From: Flammeovirgaceae bacterium UBA5585
GTDB lineage: Bacteria; Bacteroidota; Bacteroidia; Cytophagales; Cyclobacteriaceae
DNA length: 64,000 nt
Assembly (NCBI GenBank): GCA_002425185.1
Contig: DILT01000015.1
Span: 48,707 to 112,706 of the forward strand
Direction: 5' to 3'
Part shown: positions 53,262-61,961 of the stretch, one piece after another
Layout of the letters: each line of letters starts with the position of its first letter
Numbering within the stretch: position 1 is the first letter of the stretch
Notes under the pieces: model-generated
What the model saw: the letters and a program-made list of their open reading frames with translations, nothing else
What the model was told of the DNA's origin: nothing
The model's database searches: none
Translations under genes and position numbers: made by a program

Positions 53262-54263
53262 ATGAAAATTGAAGATGTATTAAAGAATAGAATTCTGGTG
53301 CTGGATGGTGCCATGGGTACGATGATTCAGCGCTACACGCTCGAGGAAAAGGATTTCAGGGGCGAACGGTTTAAGGAGCATCCCCATCCGTTAAAAGGCA
53401 ACAACGATCTGCTATCCATTACCCGCCCGGACATTATTAAAGAAATACACCGGCAATACCTGGCAGCCGGCTCCGACATCATCGAAACCAATACCTTCAG
53501 CAGTACCCGTGTTGCCCAGGCCGACTACCACCTGGAGTCTTTGGCCTATGAGCTTAATTATGAGTCGGCCAAAATAGCGAAGGAAGTTGCCGATGAGTTC
53601 ACTTCAAAAGAACCGCATAAGCCACGGTATGTAGCAGGAGCGTTAGGCCCGACCAATAAGACCGCCTCTATTTCTCCACATGTCAATGATCCCGGCTACC
53701 GGGCGATTACATTCGATCAGTTGGCAGAAACCTACTATGAACAAGCCAGGGGGCTCGTAGATGGTGGAGCAGATTTGTTATTGGTAGAAACAATATTTGA
53801 TACCTTAAATGCCAAGGCGGCTCTTTTCGCAATTCAGCAATTGTTTGAGGATACCGGAAAGCAACTTCCGATTATGGTTTCAGGAACCATTACAGATGCC
53901 AGTGGCAGAACCTTATCCGGACAAACCACCGAAGCTTTTTTAGTTTCTCTTTCTCATGTTCCCATGTTAAGCATCGGACTTAATTGTGCCCTTGGCGCCA
54001 GCCAACTCAGACCTTATTTGCAAGTATTAGCAAAGGAGGCAGATTGTTTTGTCAGTGCTTATCCCAATGCCGGCTTACCCAATGCGTTTGGTCATTACGA
54101 TCAAACACCGGATGAAATGGCCGCGCAGGTGGAAGAGTACTTAAAGGAGGGACTTGTTAACATTGTTGGTGGATGTTGTGGTAGTACGCCAGATCATATT
54201 AAGAAGATCGCTGAAGTGGCAGCTAAATACAAACCAAGAGTAGCGGAGGTTGCCCATGCATAA
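53262..54263 (+). CDS. metH: Methionine synthase, homocysteine-binding half (split MetH, N part)
   Basis: 333 aa equal to the N-terminal homocysteine S-methyltransferase domain of MetH. LDGAMGTMIQRYTLEEKDFR begins it; TNTFSSTRVAQADYHL, GALGPTNKTASI and INLNCALG-like SIGLNCALGASQLRP follow, and the Zn ligands are in NIVGGCCGSTPDH. It ends there, and the remaining domains are in the next gene, which starts inside its last codons. Split MetH is known in Bacteroidota; this is not a frameshift since both ends are clean. Under SAM riboswitch control. Confidence 0.94.
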   Translation: MKIEDVLKNRILVLDGAMGTMIQRYTLEEKDFRGERFKEHPHPLKGNNDLLSITRPDIIKEIHRQYLAAGSDIIETNTFSSTRVAQADYHLESLAYELNYESAKIAKEVADEFTSKEPHKPRYVAGALGPTNKTASISPHVNDPGYRAITFDQLAETYYEQARGLVDGGADLLLVETIFDTLNAKAALFAIQQLFEDTGKQLPIMVSGTITDASGRTLSGQTTEAFLVSLSHVPMLSIGLNCALGASQLRPYLQVLAKEADCFVSAYPNAGLPNAFGHYDQTPDEMAAQVEEYLKEGLVNIVGGCCGSTPDHIKKIAEVAAKYKPRVAEVAHA

Positions 54264-56940
54264 GCATTTACGTCTCAGCGGCCTTGAGCCGGTAACGGTA
54301 ACCCCGGCCTCTAACTTTGTCAATATTGGTGAACGCACAAACGTTACGGGTTCAGCAAGATTTCTAAAACTTATTAAGGAAGACAAGCTTGATGAAGCCT
54401 TGGAAGTAGCGCTTGATCAGGTGCGCGGTGGCGCGCAGGTTATTGATGTAAACATGGATGAGGGGATGCTTGATTCCCAGGCGGCTATGGTGCGCTTTCT
54501 TAACCTGATGGCGGCCGAGCCGGAGATTTCCCGCATTCCGGTAATGATCGATTCCTCCAAGTGGGAGGTGATTGAAGCCGGTTTGAAATGCCTGCAAGGC
54601 AAAGGCATTGTAAACTCCATTAGTATGAAGGCGGGTGAAGCAGAATTTATCCGTCAGGCAAAATTAGTCAGGCGCTATGGTGCTGCAGTTGTAGTAATGG
54701 CTTTCGATGAACAAGGTCAGGCCGATACATTCGAGCGCAGGATTTCCATCTGCAAACGCGCTTATGATATCCTGGTTAACCAGGTAAAGTTTCCGCCAGA
54801 AGATATCATTTTTGATCCAAACATATTTCCGGTGGCTACCGGCATTGAAGAGCACCGGAATTACGCTGTTGATTTTTTTAAAGCTGCCCGTTGGATTCGG
54901 GAGAATCTCCCTCATGCCCATGTAAGCGGTGGTGTAAGCAATGTGTCATTCAGCTTTCGCGGAAACCAGAAGGTGCGGGAAGCCATGCATGCAGCCTTTC
55001 TCTATCATGCCATACAACACGGCATGGATATGGGAATTGTTAACCCCACCATGCTGGAGGTGTACGATGAGATTGACAAGGAATTACTGGAGCGTGTAGA
55101 AGATGTATTGCTGAACAGGAGAGACGATGCTACGGAACGCCTGCTTGAATTTGCTGAAACGGTTAAGGGCTCGGTAAAAAAGAAAGAGGCTGATGATGCC
55201 TGGCGTAAGGGCTCCGTGGAAGAACGAATTACTCACGCACTGGTGAAGGGTATTATTGATTTTATTGATCAGGATACGGAAGAGGCGCGATTGAAATATA
55301 ATAAGCCCCTGGAGGTGATCGAGGGCCCGCTGATGGACGGTATGAACGTAGTGGGCGATTTGTTCGGTGCCGGTAAAATGTTTCTGCCACAGGTGGTAAA
55401 GAGTGCCCGCGTTATGAAAAAGGCAGTGGCGTATCTTGAACCGTTTCTTCAGGAAGAAAAACGTAGAAGTGGCGATGTAGGTAAACCCGCTGCGCGTATT
55501 CTGCTGGCAACCGTTAAAGGCGATGTGCACGACATCGGGAAGAATATTGTTGGTGTTGTATTGGCCTGTAATAATTACGATGTTATCGACCTGGGTGTAA
55601 TGGTACCTGCCGATAAAATACTGGAACGCGCAAAACAGGAAAAAGTGGATATCATTGGCCTGAGCGGTTTGATCACGCCATCGCTGGATGAAATGGTTTC
55701 TGTTGCGAAAGAAATGCAACGGCAGAAATTCGATTTACCGTTGTTGATCGGAGGCGCCACCACATCACGCATACATACGGCTGTAAAAATTGATCCGGTA
55801 TATGATGGGCCGGTGGTGCACGTGCTCGATGCTTCCCGCAGCGTTCCGGTAGCCAGCGAATTTATCAGTACCACTACCCGCAAGGCTTTTAAAGACCGAA
55901 CTAAACTTGAGTATCAAAAGCTCAGAACAGAACATGAAAGCCGCAGGCAGGAAAAGAATTTCATTTCGATAGCTGAAGCGAGAAAAAATCAAACACCCAT
56001 TGACTGGACTCAGTTGAGCGTTCAGAAACCGTCATTTTTAGGAAATAAGGTATTGCTGGATTTTCCATTGGAAGAACTCCGGAAGTACATCGACTGGACT
56101 CCTTTCTTTCAAACCTGGATGTTGGCCGGTCGCTATCCGGGAATTCTTACCGATCCGGTGGTGGGAGCGGAGGCAAAGAAGTTATTTGATGATGCCCAGC
56201 GCATGCTCGATAAAGTAATAAAGGATAAGAGCTTAAAAGCCAATGGGGTTGTTGGTTTTTATCCGGCAAAGCGTACCGCTACGGATGATGTAAAGCTATA
56301 CGGAGATGAGCGGGCGGATCAGCCCTTTGCTACATTCCATTTTCTGCGCCAGCAAAATAAGAAGGCCGCGGGACTTCCTAATTTTTCGTTGGCAGATTTC
56401 ATCGCTCCGGAATCGTCAGGCAAAACAGATTATATTGGGATGTTTGCTGTTACCGCAGGTGTCGGCATTGAGAAATTGATTGCAGAATATCAGGCTGTTC
56501 ATGATGATTATTCTGATATTATGGTAAAGGCATTAGCCGATCGGTTGGCCGAGGCTTTTGCGGAATGCCTGCATGAGCGGGTGCGAAAGGAATACTGGGG
56601 GTATGCCTCAGATGAACAACTTACCAATACAGAATTGATTGCTGAAAAGTACCAGGGTATCCGTCCGGCACCGGGTTACCCGGCCTGTCCGGATCATACG
56701 GAAAAAAGGATTTTATTTGAAGTACTCGAAGCCGAACATCATGCTGGTATTCGGTTAACGGAATCCTTTGCCATGTATCCGGCATCTTCCGTAAGCGGCT
56801 TTTATTTTTCCCATCCGCAATCAAAGTATTTTGGATTAGGCAAAATTGAAATAGATCAGGTGGAGGAATATGCTGAACGAAAGGGTATGAAGGTGGAGGA
56901 TGTAGAGAGGTGGTTAGCACCTAACTTAGCATATGATTAA
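54256..56940 (+). CDS. metH: Methionine synthase, folate/cobalamin/activation domains (split MetH, C part)
   Basis: The ATG at 54256 overlaps the previous stop by 8 bases and has GGAGG (54245-54249) 6 bases ahead, deciding it over the TTG at 54250. 894 aa in order: pterin-binding domain (NFVNIGERTNVTGSARF), cobalamin cap, B12-binding Rossmann domain with the DxHxxG motif in KGDVHDIGKNIVG (~residue 420), activation domain with RPAPGYPACPDHTEK (~805). It moves the methyl group from methyltetrahydrofolate via cobalamin to homocysteine in the other subunit and is reactivated using SAM. Confidence 0.95.
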   Translation: MHKHLRLSGLEPVTVTPASNFVNIGERTNVTGSARFLKLIKEDKLDEALEVALDQVRGGAQVIDVNMDEGMLDSQAAMVRFLNLMAAEPEISRIPVMIDSSKWEVIEAGLKCLQGKGIVNSISMKAGEAEFIRQAKLVRRYGAAVVVMAFDEQGQADTFERRISICKRAYDILVNQVKFPPEDIIFDPNIFPVATGIEEHRNYAVDFFKAARWIRENLPHAHVSGGVSNVSFSFRGNQKVREAMHAAFLYHAIQHGMDMGIVNPTMLEVYDEIDKELLERVEDVLLNRRDDATERLLEFAETVKGSVKKKEADDAWRKGSVEERITHALVKGIIDFIDQDTEEARLKYNKPLEVIEGPLMDGMNVVGDLFGAGKMFLPQVVKSARVMKKAVAYLEPFLQEEKRRSGDVGKPAARILLATVKGDVHDIGKNIVGVVLACNNYDVIDLGVMVPADKILERAKQEKVDIIGLSGLITPSLDEMVSVAKEMQRQKFDLPLLIGGATTSRIHTAVKIDPVYDGPVVHVLDASRSVPVASEFISTTTRKAFKDRTKLEYQKLRTEHESRRQEKNFISIAEARKNQTPIDWTQLSVQKPSFLGNKVLLDFPLEELRKYIDWTPFFQTWMLAGRYPGILTDPVVGAEAKKLFDDAQRMLDKVIKDKSLKANGVVGFYPAKRTATDDVKLYGDERADQPFATFHFLRQQNKKAAGLPNFSLADFIAPESSGKTDYIGMFAVTAGVGIEKLIAEYQAVHDDYSDIMVKALADRLAEAFAECLHERVRKEYWGYASDEQLTNTELIAEKYQGIRPAPGYPACPDHTEKRILFEVLEAEHHAGIRLTESFAMYPASSVSGFYFSHPQSKYFGLGKIEIDQVEEYAERKGMKVEDVERWLAPNLAYD

Positions 56941-57047
56941 GTATTGATTTGAAAATTTATGAGTTTGAAGATGTGAGAATAAAAACGCATTTAACTTGAA
57001 TTATTAAATCAGCACATTTTCTGATTACTATGGTTTAAACAAAGAAA

Positions 57048-58004
57048 ATGAAAGTCACAGAACATTTAAAGCAATCAAATGGTAAAACACTCTTTACCAT
57101 TGAAGTGCTGCCGCCCTTAAAAGGTGAAAACATCCGATCGCTCTTCGATCACATGGATCCGCTTATGGAATTCAAGCCTTGTTTTGTGGATGTTACCTAT
57201 CACCGTGAAGAATACGTGTACAAAAAACGTGAGAATGGTTTACTCGAAAAACGATCTACCCGCAAACGACCCGGAACTGTTGCGTTGTGTGCCGCCATTC
57301 AAAACCACTATAAAGTGGACACGGTACCGCATATAATTTGTGGCGGGTTTTCGAAAGATGAAACAGAGAATGCACTGATCGACTTGCATTTTCTTGGAAT
57401 CGAAAATGTGTTGGTTTTACAGGGTGATGGTATTAAAAATGAAGGCCGGTTCGTACCCGAACCTGACGGGCACAAGTACGCATCGGAATTGTTGCAGCAA
57501 GTGGTGGATATTAATAATGGAATTTACCTGGATGAGGAATTACTAAACCACACACCAACAAATTTCTGTATTGGCGTGGCTGGCTATCCTGAAAAGCATT
57601 TTGCTGCTCCTAATCTTAAAACTGATTTGAAATATCTGAAACTTAAAGTTGACTTAGGGGCCGAATACATAGTGACACAAATGTTTTTTGACAACCAAAA
57701 GTATTTCGACTTTGTGGCGAAATGCAGGGAAGTGGGTATTCATGTGCCGATCATTCCGGGTATAAAGCCAATCACTACAAAAAATCAGGTAAGCATTTTG
57801 CCTACTGTTTTTCATATTGATATTCCTGAAGCATTAGCCGATGAAGTGGATAAATGCAAAGACAATGCTGCGGTTCGCCAAGTAGGGGTAGAGTGGGCCA
57901 TTAATCAATCAAAGGAGTTAATCCAGGCGGGTGTGCCTACACTTCATTTCTATTCGATGGGTAAGTCTGATCCGATTTATAGGATCGCCAAAGAACTGTT
58001 TTAA
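57048..58004 (+). CDS. metF: Methylenetetrahydrofolate reductase
   Basis: 318 aa, full-length MetF TIM barrel. FTIEVLPPLKGENIRSLF near the start, VDVTYHREEY, VLQGDGIKNEGRF, CIGVAGYPEKHFAAPNLKTD, AEYIVTQMFFDNQKYFDFV and IIPGIKPITTKNQV carry the flavin- and folate-site residues. It supplies methyltetrahydrofolate to MetH just upstream, so the methionine cycle is grouped and may share the SAM riboswitch through the 107-bp gap. Confidence 0.95.
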   Translation: MKVTEHLKQSNGKTLFTIEVLPPLKGENIRSLFDHMDPLMEFKPCFVDVTYHREEYVYKKRENGLLEKRSTRKRPGTVALCAAIQNHYKVDTVPHIICGGFSKDETENALIDLHFLGIENVLVLQGDGIKNEGRFVPEPDGHKYASELLQQVVDINNGIYLDEELLNHTPTNFCIGVAGYPEKHFAAPNLKTDLKYLKLKVDLGAEYIVTQMFFDNQKYFDFVAKCREVGIHVPIIPGIKPITTKNQVSILPTVFHIDIPEALADEVDKCKDNAAVRQVGVEWAINQSKELIQAGVPTLHFYSMGKSDPIYRIAKELF

Positions 58005-58005
58005 C

Positions 58006-58021
58006 CGTCCGCTGGCGGACG
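58006..58021. terminator. Perfect GC-rich hairpin after metF
   Basis: CGTCCGC (58006-58012) and GCGGACG (58015-58021) pair fully around a 2-base loop, directly after the metF stop. The flank AATAAGTTCG is not a T-run, so intrinsic termination is only possible; it may instead protect RNA 3' ends. Confidence 0.4.
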
Positions 58022-58155
58022 AATAAGTTCGTTAAGGAACATTGTGTTTACATGAGGGGTTTAAAGGAAGCCTGAAATCGAAGTAATTTAATGGCACTTG
58101 CCTTGTATGATGGGTATTCCTGTTTAACCCCATACTGAACCATTAACCTTGGATT

Positions 58156-60606
58156 ATGTTTAGGAACAATCTTAAAATTGCCATCCGCAATTTGCTGCGG
58201 CAGAAAATCTATTCGTTTATTAACGTTATGGGCCTGGCCGTGGGTGTGGCAAGCTGCCTGCTGATTGTTTTATTTATCCGCAATGAATTTTCGTACGATA
58301 AATTCTTTCAGGATCAGGATCGTATTTACAGAATGGTGCTGGAACGAAAGTACCCCAATCATTCAACATTTTACGCTATTATTCCTGCATCCTACGAAGA
58401 TGTTGCCAAACGCGACCTGCCTGAAGTAGAGGAATCCACACAGGCATTCCGGTTTACGAATGTTACGTTTTCATTCACCAATGAACGGGAAGAATTAATT
58501 CAGGTTGATGAGGAAATGGTGTTGGTGGTGGATAGTTCCTTTTTTGATGTTTTTACTTTTTCTTTTATAAAAGGCAATCCGGAGCGTGCGTTAAAAGCGG
58601 CTAACCAAGTTGTTGTTACTGAAGAATTGGCTAAGCGCTATTTTGGTGAAGCTGATCCGATTAATAAAACCATACGAGGCCCCGGGCCGCAAGGTGAATT
58701 TAAAGTAGTTGGTGTAATTTCAGACGTTCCGGAAAATTCACATTTTAAATTCAGTGCGCTGTTATCGGCTTCTACCTTTCCATTCACGCGTCAGGAAAAT
58801 TTCGTTAGCTTCTCAAATTACACATACTTTAAGTTTAAGGTGGGAACAGATACCCGCGCTTTTGAAGAAAAATTTTCGAAATAGGTTGATACCTATGCTG
58901 CTGCGCAGATTGAGCGTGAACTTGGAAAGTCATGGGCGGATTATAAACGCGAAGGCAACGGCTACCGCTATTATTTACAGCCGCTGTCGTCCATTCATCT
59001 GGATCCGGTTTACCTCGAAGCACAAATGAAAGCAAGCGGAAACATCAATTCGGTTTACATTATGGTTGCCGTGGCTATTTTAATTTTGGTTATAGCCTGT
59101 ATCAATTTTATGAACCTGTCTACAGCCCGTTCAGCAGAGCGTTCGCGCGAGGTGGGTGTTCGAAAGGTAATGGGTTCACTTCGGCAGCAATTGATGACAC
59201 AATTTCTAACGGAAGCTTTTGTGTTGAGTGCGCTTGGCGTTTTGCTGGCACTGGTAGTAATGCGTTCATCTTTGCCATTTTTCAATAACCTGATCGGCAA
59301 AGAACTCATCTTCTCCTTCGATCCAACAACAATCGGAGCTTTGCTTCTGGTAACGGCCATTGTAGGCCTATTGGCCGGATTATATCCTGCGTTTGTGTTA
59401 TCGTCTTTCAATCCTGTTGTAGTGATGAAAGGAAAATTCACCGGCAGCCAAAAGGGTAGATGGATACGAAACGGGTTGGTGGTTTTCCAGTTCTGGATTT
59501 CCATTGTGTTGATGATTGGTACGTGGGTGATCGGTGACCAGATGAAATTCATGCAGGAAAAATCGCTTGGCTTCGATAAGGAACAATTGCTGATAATAGA
59601 GCGTGGCTTTTTGTTACAACCACAACAAGCAAAAACATTAATTGAAGAAATCAGAAGGTTACCTGAAATACAATCGGCTGCCGGTGCCTTTGCAATACCT
59701 GGCAGGGAAGATAATTTTTTTGGAATTCAGTTTCAACCGGAAGGCTCATCCGAAATTCTGACCACCAAGTCGATGGTTGTTTCCGATGGATTGATTGAAA
59801 CCCTGGGATTTGAGTTGCTGGAAGGAAGATTGTTTTCTGAGGACGTAAACGACTCACTTTCTGTTATCCTGAATGAAACAGCTGTAAAAACAATGGGACT
59901 GGAAGATCCTATCGGCCGAAAACTGGTAGACATGCAGCAACGGCAAGACAGTATAGTGGCAGTTCCGTTTCGGGTCATTGGTATTGTTAAGGATTTTAAT
60001 TTCAACTCCCTTCGCGATCAGGTTACGCCCTTAGTTATTCAGAGTAATGAACTTTTTAATGGCGGCCATCAATATATTGTAGCACGTATAAAGCCAAATC
60101 AGACTACTGCAGCCATTCAATCGGTTGAGCGCAAGTGGAAAGAAGTAGCACCAGAGCAGCCGTTCAAATATCTTTTTTTGGATGAAAGCCTTAATCAGTT
60201 ATACATAGCCGAACAACGGACAGGAAATCTGTTCGCTGTTTTTTCCGGTTTAGCAATCTTTGTGGCATGTATCGGGCTCTTCGCCCTATCCGCCTACATT
60301 ACCACGTTGCGCATTAAGGAAATTGGTGTTCGCAAAGTTTTGGGTGCATCGGTAGGTGGTATTGTAATCCTGCTATCAAAAGATTTTACAAAAATGGTGG
60401 CACTTGCCTTTATATTGGCCGCCCCGGTTGCCTGGTATGTGATGGAGCATTGGTGGTTGCAAAATTTTGCGTACCGAATACAAATTGGTTTCTGGATATT
60501 CAGCGGAGCTGGCCTGGTGGCTATCTTAATTGCATGGATCACCGTTAGCTACCAGTCTATTAAAGCGGCCACCAGCGATCCGGTTAAGTCACTGCGGTAT
60601 GAGTAG
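58156..60606 (+). pseudogene. ABC transporter permease (MacB/FtsX-type), interrupted by one in-frame TAG
   Basis: One frame from 58156 to 60606 (~816 codons, normal for the family) broken only by TAG at 58882-58884. Upstream: MFRNNLKIAIRNLLRQKIYSFINVM, the conserved start, a membrane helix and MacB_PCD periplasmic domain. Downstream, sequence continues in frame (VDTYAAAQIERELGKSWADY) to two FtsX blocks with helices and the RSREVGVRKVMGS and LRIKEIGVRKVLGASVGG motifs. The context KFSK*VDTY suggests a TTG (Leu) changed to TAG. The second part could restart at ATG 59026. Either a recent nonsense mutation, a suppressed stop or a sequencing error. Confidence 0.88.
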
Positions 60607-60607
60607 G

Positions 60608-60728
60608 GTGGTGCGAATCGGATTTACCAGTCTGTGGAGTTCGCTTACAAGAAGTACTGACTTAATTAACCACAACCTGTTACACTTTTGCGGGATCAGT
60701 CGCATTGGGGTGAACGGCTGTTGGTAGC
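60608..60728 (-). repeat. Degenerate attC-like site ending the Fic-fragment cassette
   Basis: On the - strand it begins GCTACCAAC (60720-60728), then AGCCGTTCACCCCAATGCG, aligning with the other site's AGGCGTTTGGCTCAATGGCG. The far arm on the + strand, TGGTGCGAATCGGATTT, resembles the conserved TGGCGCAGTGGCGGATTT. Its first box is complementary (8 of 9) to the box that opens this cassette at 61065-61073. The left border merges with the ABC permease end and a final GTT box is not clear. Confidence 0.5.
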
Positions 60729-60741
60729 AGTTATTTATTTT

Positions 60742-60927
60742 TCATTTCAGAATAAGCTTTAAGCTAGGGTTGGGTAAATTGAGTAAAGTTCCATTTAATT
60801 GTGCCAACGCTCGCCCTGCCGAAATGGTTTTTCGAAGTATACGTTTTGTTTCTATGTCTGCCTTTGGTGGCAGCAACGGCAAGTCGTTGTAAGGAATTTT
60901 TCGGTCAAACTTTTCCAATATGTTCAA
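60742..60927 (-). pseudogene. Fic family protein, N-terminal fragment
   Basis: 61 codons from a TTG at 60927. The translation NILEKFDRKIPYNDLPLLPP, then ETKRILRKTISAGRALAQLN and LLNLPNP, matches the N-terminal Fic_N region of Fic/DOC AMP-transferases (LPPLPP, aLaxLNG, LPNP). It stops at SLKLILK before the inhibitory SSxIEN helix and the catalytic HPFxxGNGR motif, so the enzyme is lost. No ATG start is visible; a TGA stands just upstream. Confidence 0.65.
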
Positions 60928-60976
60928 ATGTCAATTTTACTCAGGTTATCAATACAAGGGTAAAAATACTAAAAAA

Positions 60977-61017
60977 TTACTCTCGTTTTAAAAATGAAGG
61001 TAATATTTACTCTCGTT
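60977..61017. repeat. Two direct TTACTCTCGTT repeats, 30 bp apart
   Basis: TTACTCTCGTT occurs at 60977-60987 and 61007-61017, exactly 30 bases or about three helical turns apart, upstream of the Fic fragment. This spacing suits a dimeric repressor or activator site on the promoter of the former fic gene. Confidence 0.45.
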
Positions 61018-61064
61018 CAACTTTGAGAAGAGGTTGTTGTTTGTGGGGTTGTTTCGTTATAAAA

Positions 61065-61190
61065 GCCACCAACGTTTTGGCGCTTGGCGCAGTGGCGGAT
61101 TTGGCAGCACTACCTGTCCCGATTTATCTGGAAAACTGTCAACCTGCACTGAATCCCGCATAGCGGAACACAAAGCTACAAGTTTGCACA
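61065..61190 (-). repeat. attC-like site between the cupin/DUF1801 cassette and the Fic cassette
   Basis: On the - strand the far arm ends ...GCGCCAAAACGTTGGTGGC. On the + strand bases 61070-61110 match bases 61814-61854 at 38 of 41 positions. The near arm is degenerate (ATCCCGCATAGCGGAACAC at 61154-61172, next to GTTTGCACA at 61182-61190, whose first 7 bases match the GTTGGCA expected from this cassette's opening box at 6 of 7). The truncated DUF1801 gene runs into it. Confidence 0.6.
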
Positions 61191-61363
61191 GCCTGTCCTG
61201 ATCGACCGAAAGGAGGCGAGTTCCATTTAATATGTTCCGATATATCGTTGTCAACTGAAAGCATAACTTGTCGTAGATACTCAATTGTCGGCTGAATGTC
61301 TTTCGGCAGTTTGGCAATGTGTTGTTCTACCTGCGCGCTGTTTGATAGGTTCACTTTTGTCAT
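61139..61363 (-). pseudogene. DUF1801 family protein, C-terminally truncated
   Basis: 74 codons. Residues 1-50 (VEQHIAKLPKDIQPTIEYL, VDNDISEHIKWNSP) are the DUF1801/YdhG-like start, a small alpha/beta fold. From there the frame runs into the attC-like repeat (FGRSGQAVQTCSFVFRYAG) and stops, losing the usual second half of about 60 residues. Located 8 bases after the cupin gene on the same strand. Confidence 0.7.
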
Positions 61364-61371
61364 ACGGTTTG

Positions 61372-61779
61372 TTATTTGTTTTCTTTAAACCACTTTACAA
61401 TGGACGGCATATTTCTCTCAAAACCACCGGGTATAAAAAAGTTAAGCACTCCCGATTTTTTGTCAGTTTTGTTTTTAAAGTCGTGAATTGTCTTAGCAGG
61501 AATTCTCAGAAATGTTCCTTTGTCGGCATCAATCCATTTGTCGCCAACAAGAAATGAAGTCGTGCCTTCTAAAACATAAAATACTTCATCATTGTCTTCG
61601 TGTGAGTGAGCACCAGGTCCGTCAGAATTTGGCTGCAACCACCATTCGGAAACACTATATTTCTCATCTGTTTCGTTTTCGTCCGCTTTAAAAATTGCAG
61701 TCATAGTCCCACAGTTGTATACTCGTCCTTGTCCTTCGGTCAAGATTAATGTTTCTGTGTGGTCGTTTTTATGCTTCAT
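61372..61779 (-). CDS. Cupin-domain protein
   Basis: 135 aa, ATG at 61779. Single cupin barrel with the metal motif GAHSHEDNDEVFYVLEGTTS (His, His, Glu) and IPAKTIHDFKN for the second motif. The leader between the cassette boundary (GTTGGCAGT at 61809-61817) and the ATG is only 29 bases, so it may depend on transcription from upstream. Substrate unknown; many such cupins bind small metabolites. Confidence 0.85.
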   Translation of the reverse strand: MKHKNDHTETLILTEGQGRVYNCGTMTAIFKADENETDEKYSVSEWWLQPNSDGPGAHSHEDNDEVFYVLEGTTSFLVGDKWIDADKGTFLRIPAKTIHDFKNKTDKKSGVLNFFIPGGFERNMPSIVKWFKENK

Positions 61780-61808
61780 TTTCGTTAGATGTTGTGTTCG
61801 TTACAATT

Positions 61809-61944
61809 ACTGCCAACGGTTTGGCGCTTGGCGCAGTGGCGGATTTCGGAGCACAAAACTGTCAATACACCACAATAGTTGATGCGTGGCAGAATATTCA
61901 ATTAACCACTTCATCCGCCATTGAGCCAAACGCCTGTTATGGGC
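61809..61944 (-). repeat. attC-like recombination site after the CBASS operon
   Basis: 136 bp. On the - strand: GCCCATAAC, AGGCGTTTGGCTCAATGGCG and GAT, a ~60-base middle, then ATCCGCCACTGCGCC, AAGCGCCAAACC and GTTGGCAGT. The two arms pair imperfectly (TTTGGC and AATGGCGGAT-type blocks; a 7-base insertion in one arm). Its AAC and GTT end boxes agree with integron attC layout (R'' and R'), and the opening box is exactly complementary to the one at 63992-64000. Confidence 0.65.
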
Positions 61945-61961
61945 TGGGCTTCTTTTCTCCG

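Noticed and set aside
55084..55719. 211-codon open frame on the - strand opposite metH
   Set aside because: Antisense shadow of the conserved cobalamin domain; composition rich in His, Phe and Ile without a start signal or domain.
61057..61317. 86-codon - frame overlapping the DUF1801 fragment
   Set aside because: Different frame from the DUF1801-like residues; runs through the repeat and has no protein-like pattern.
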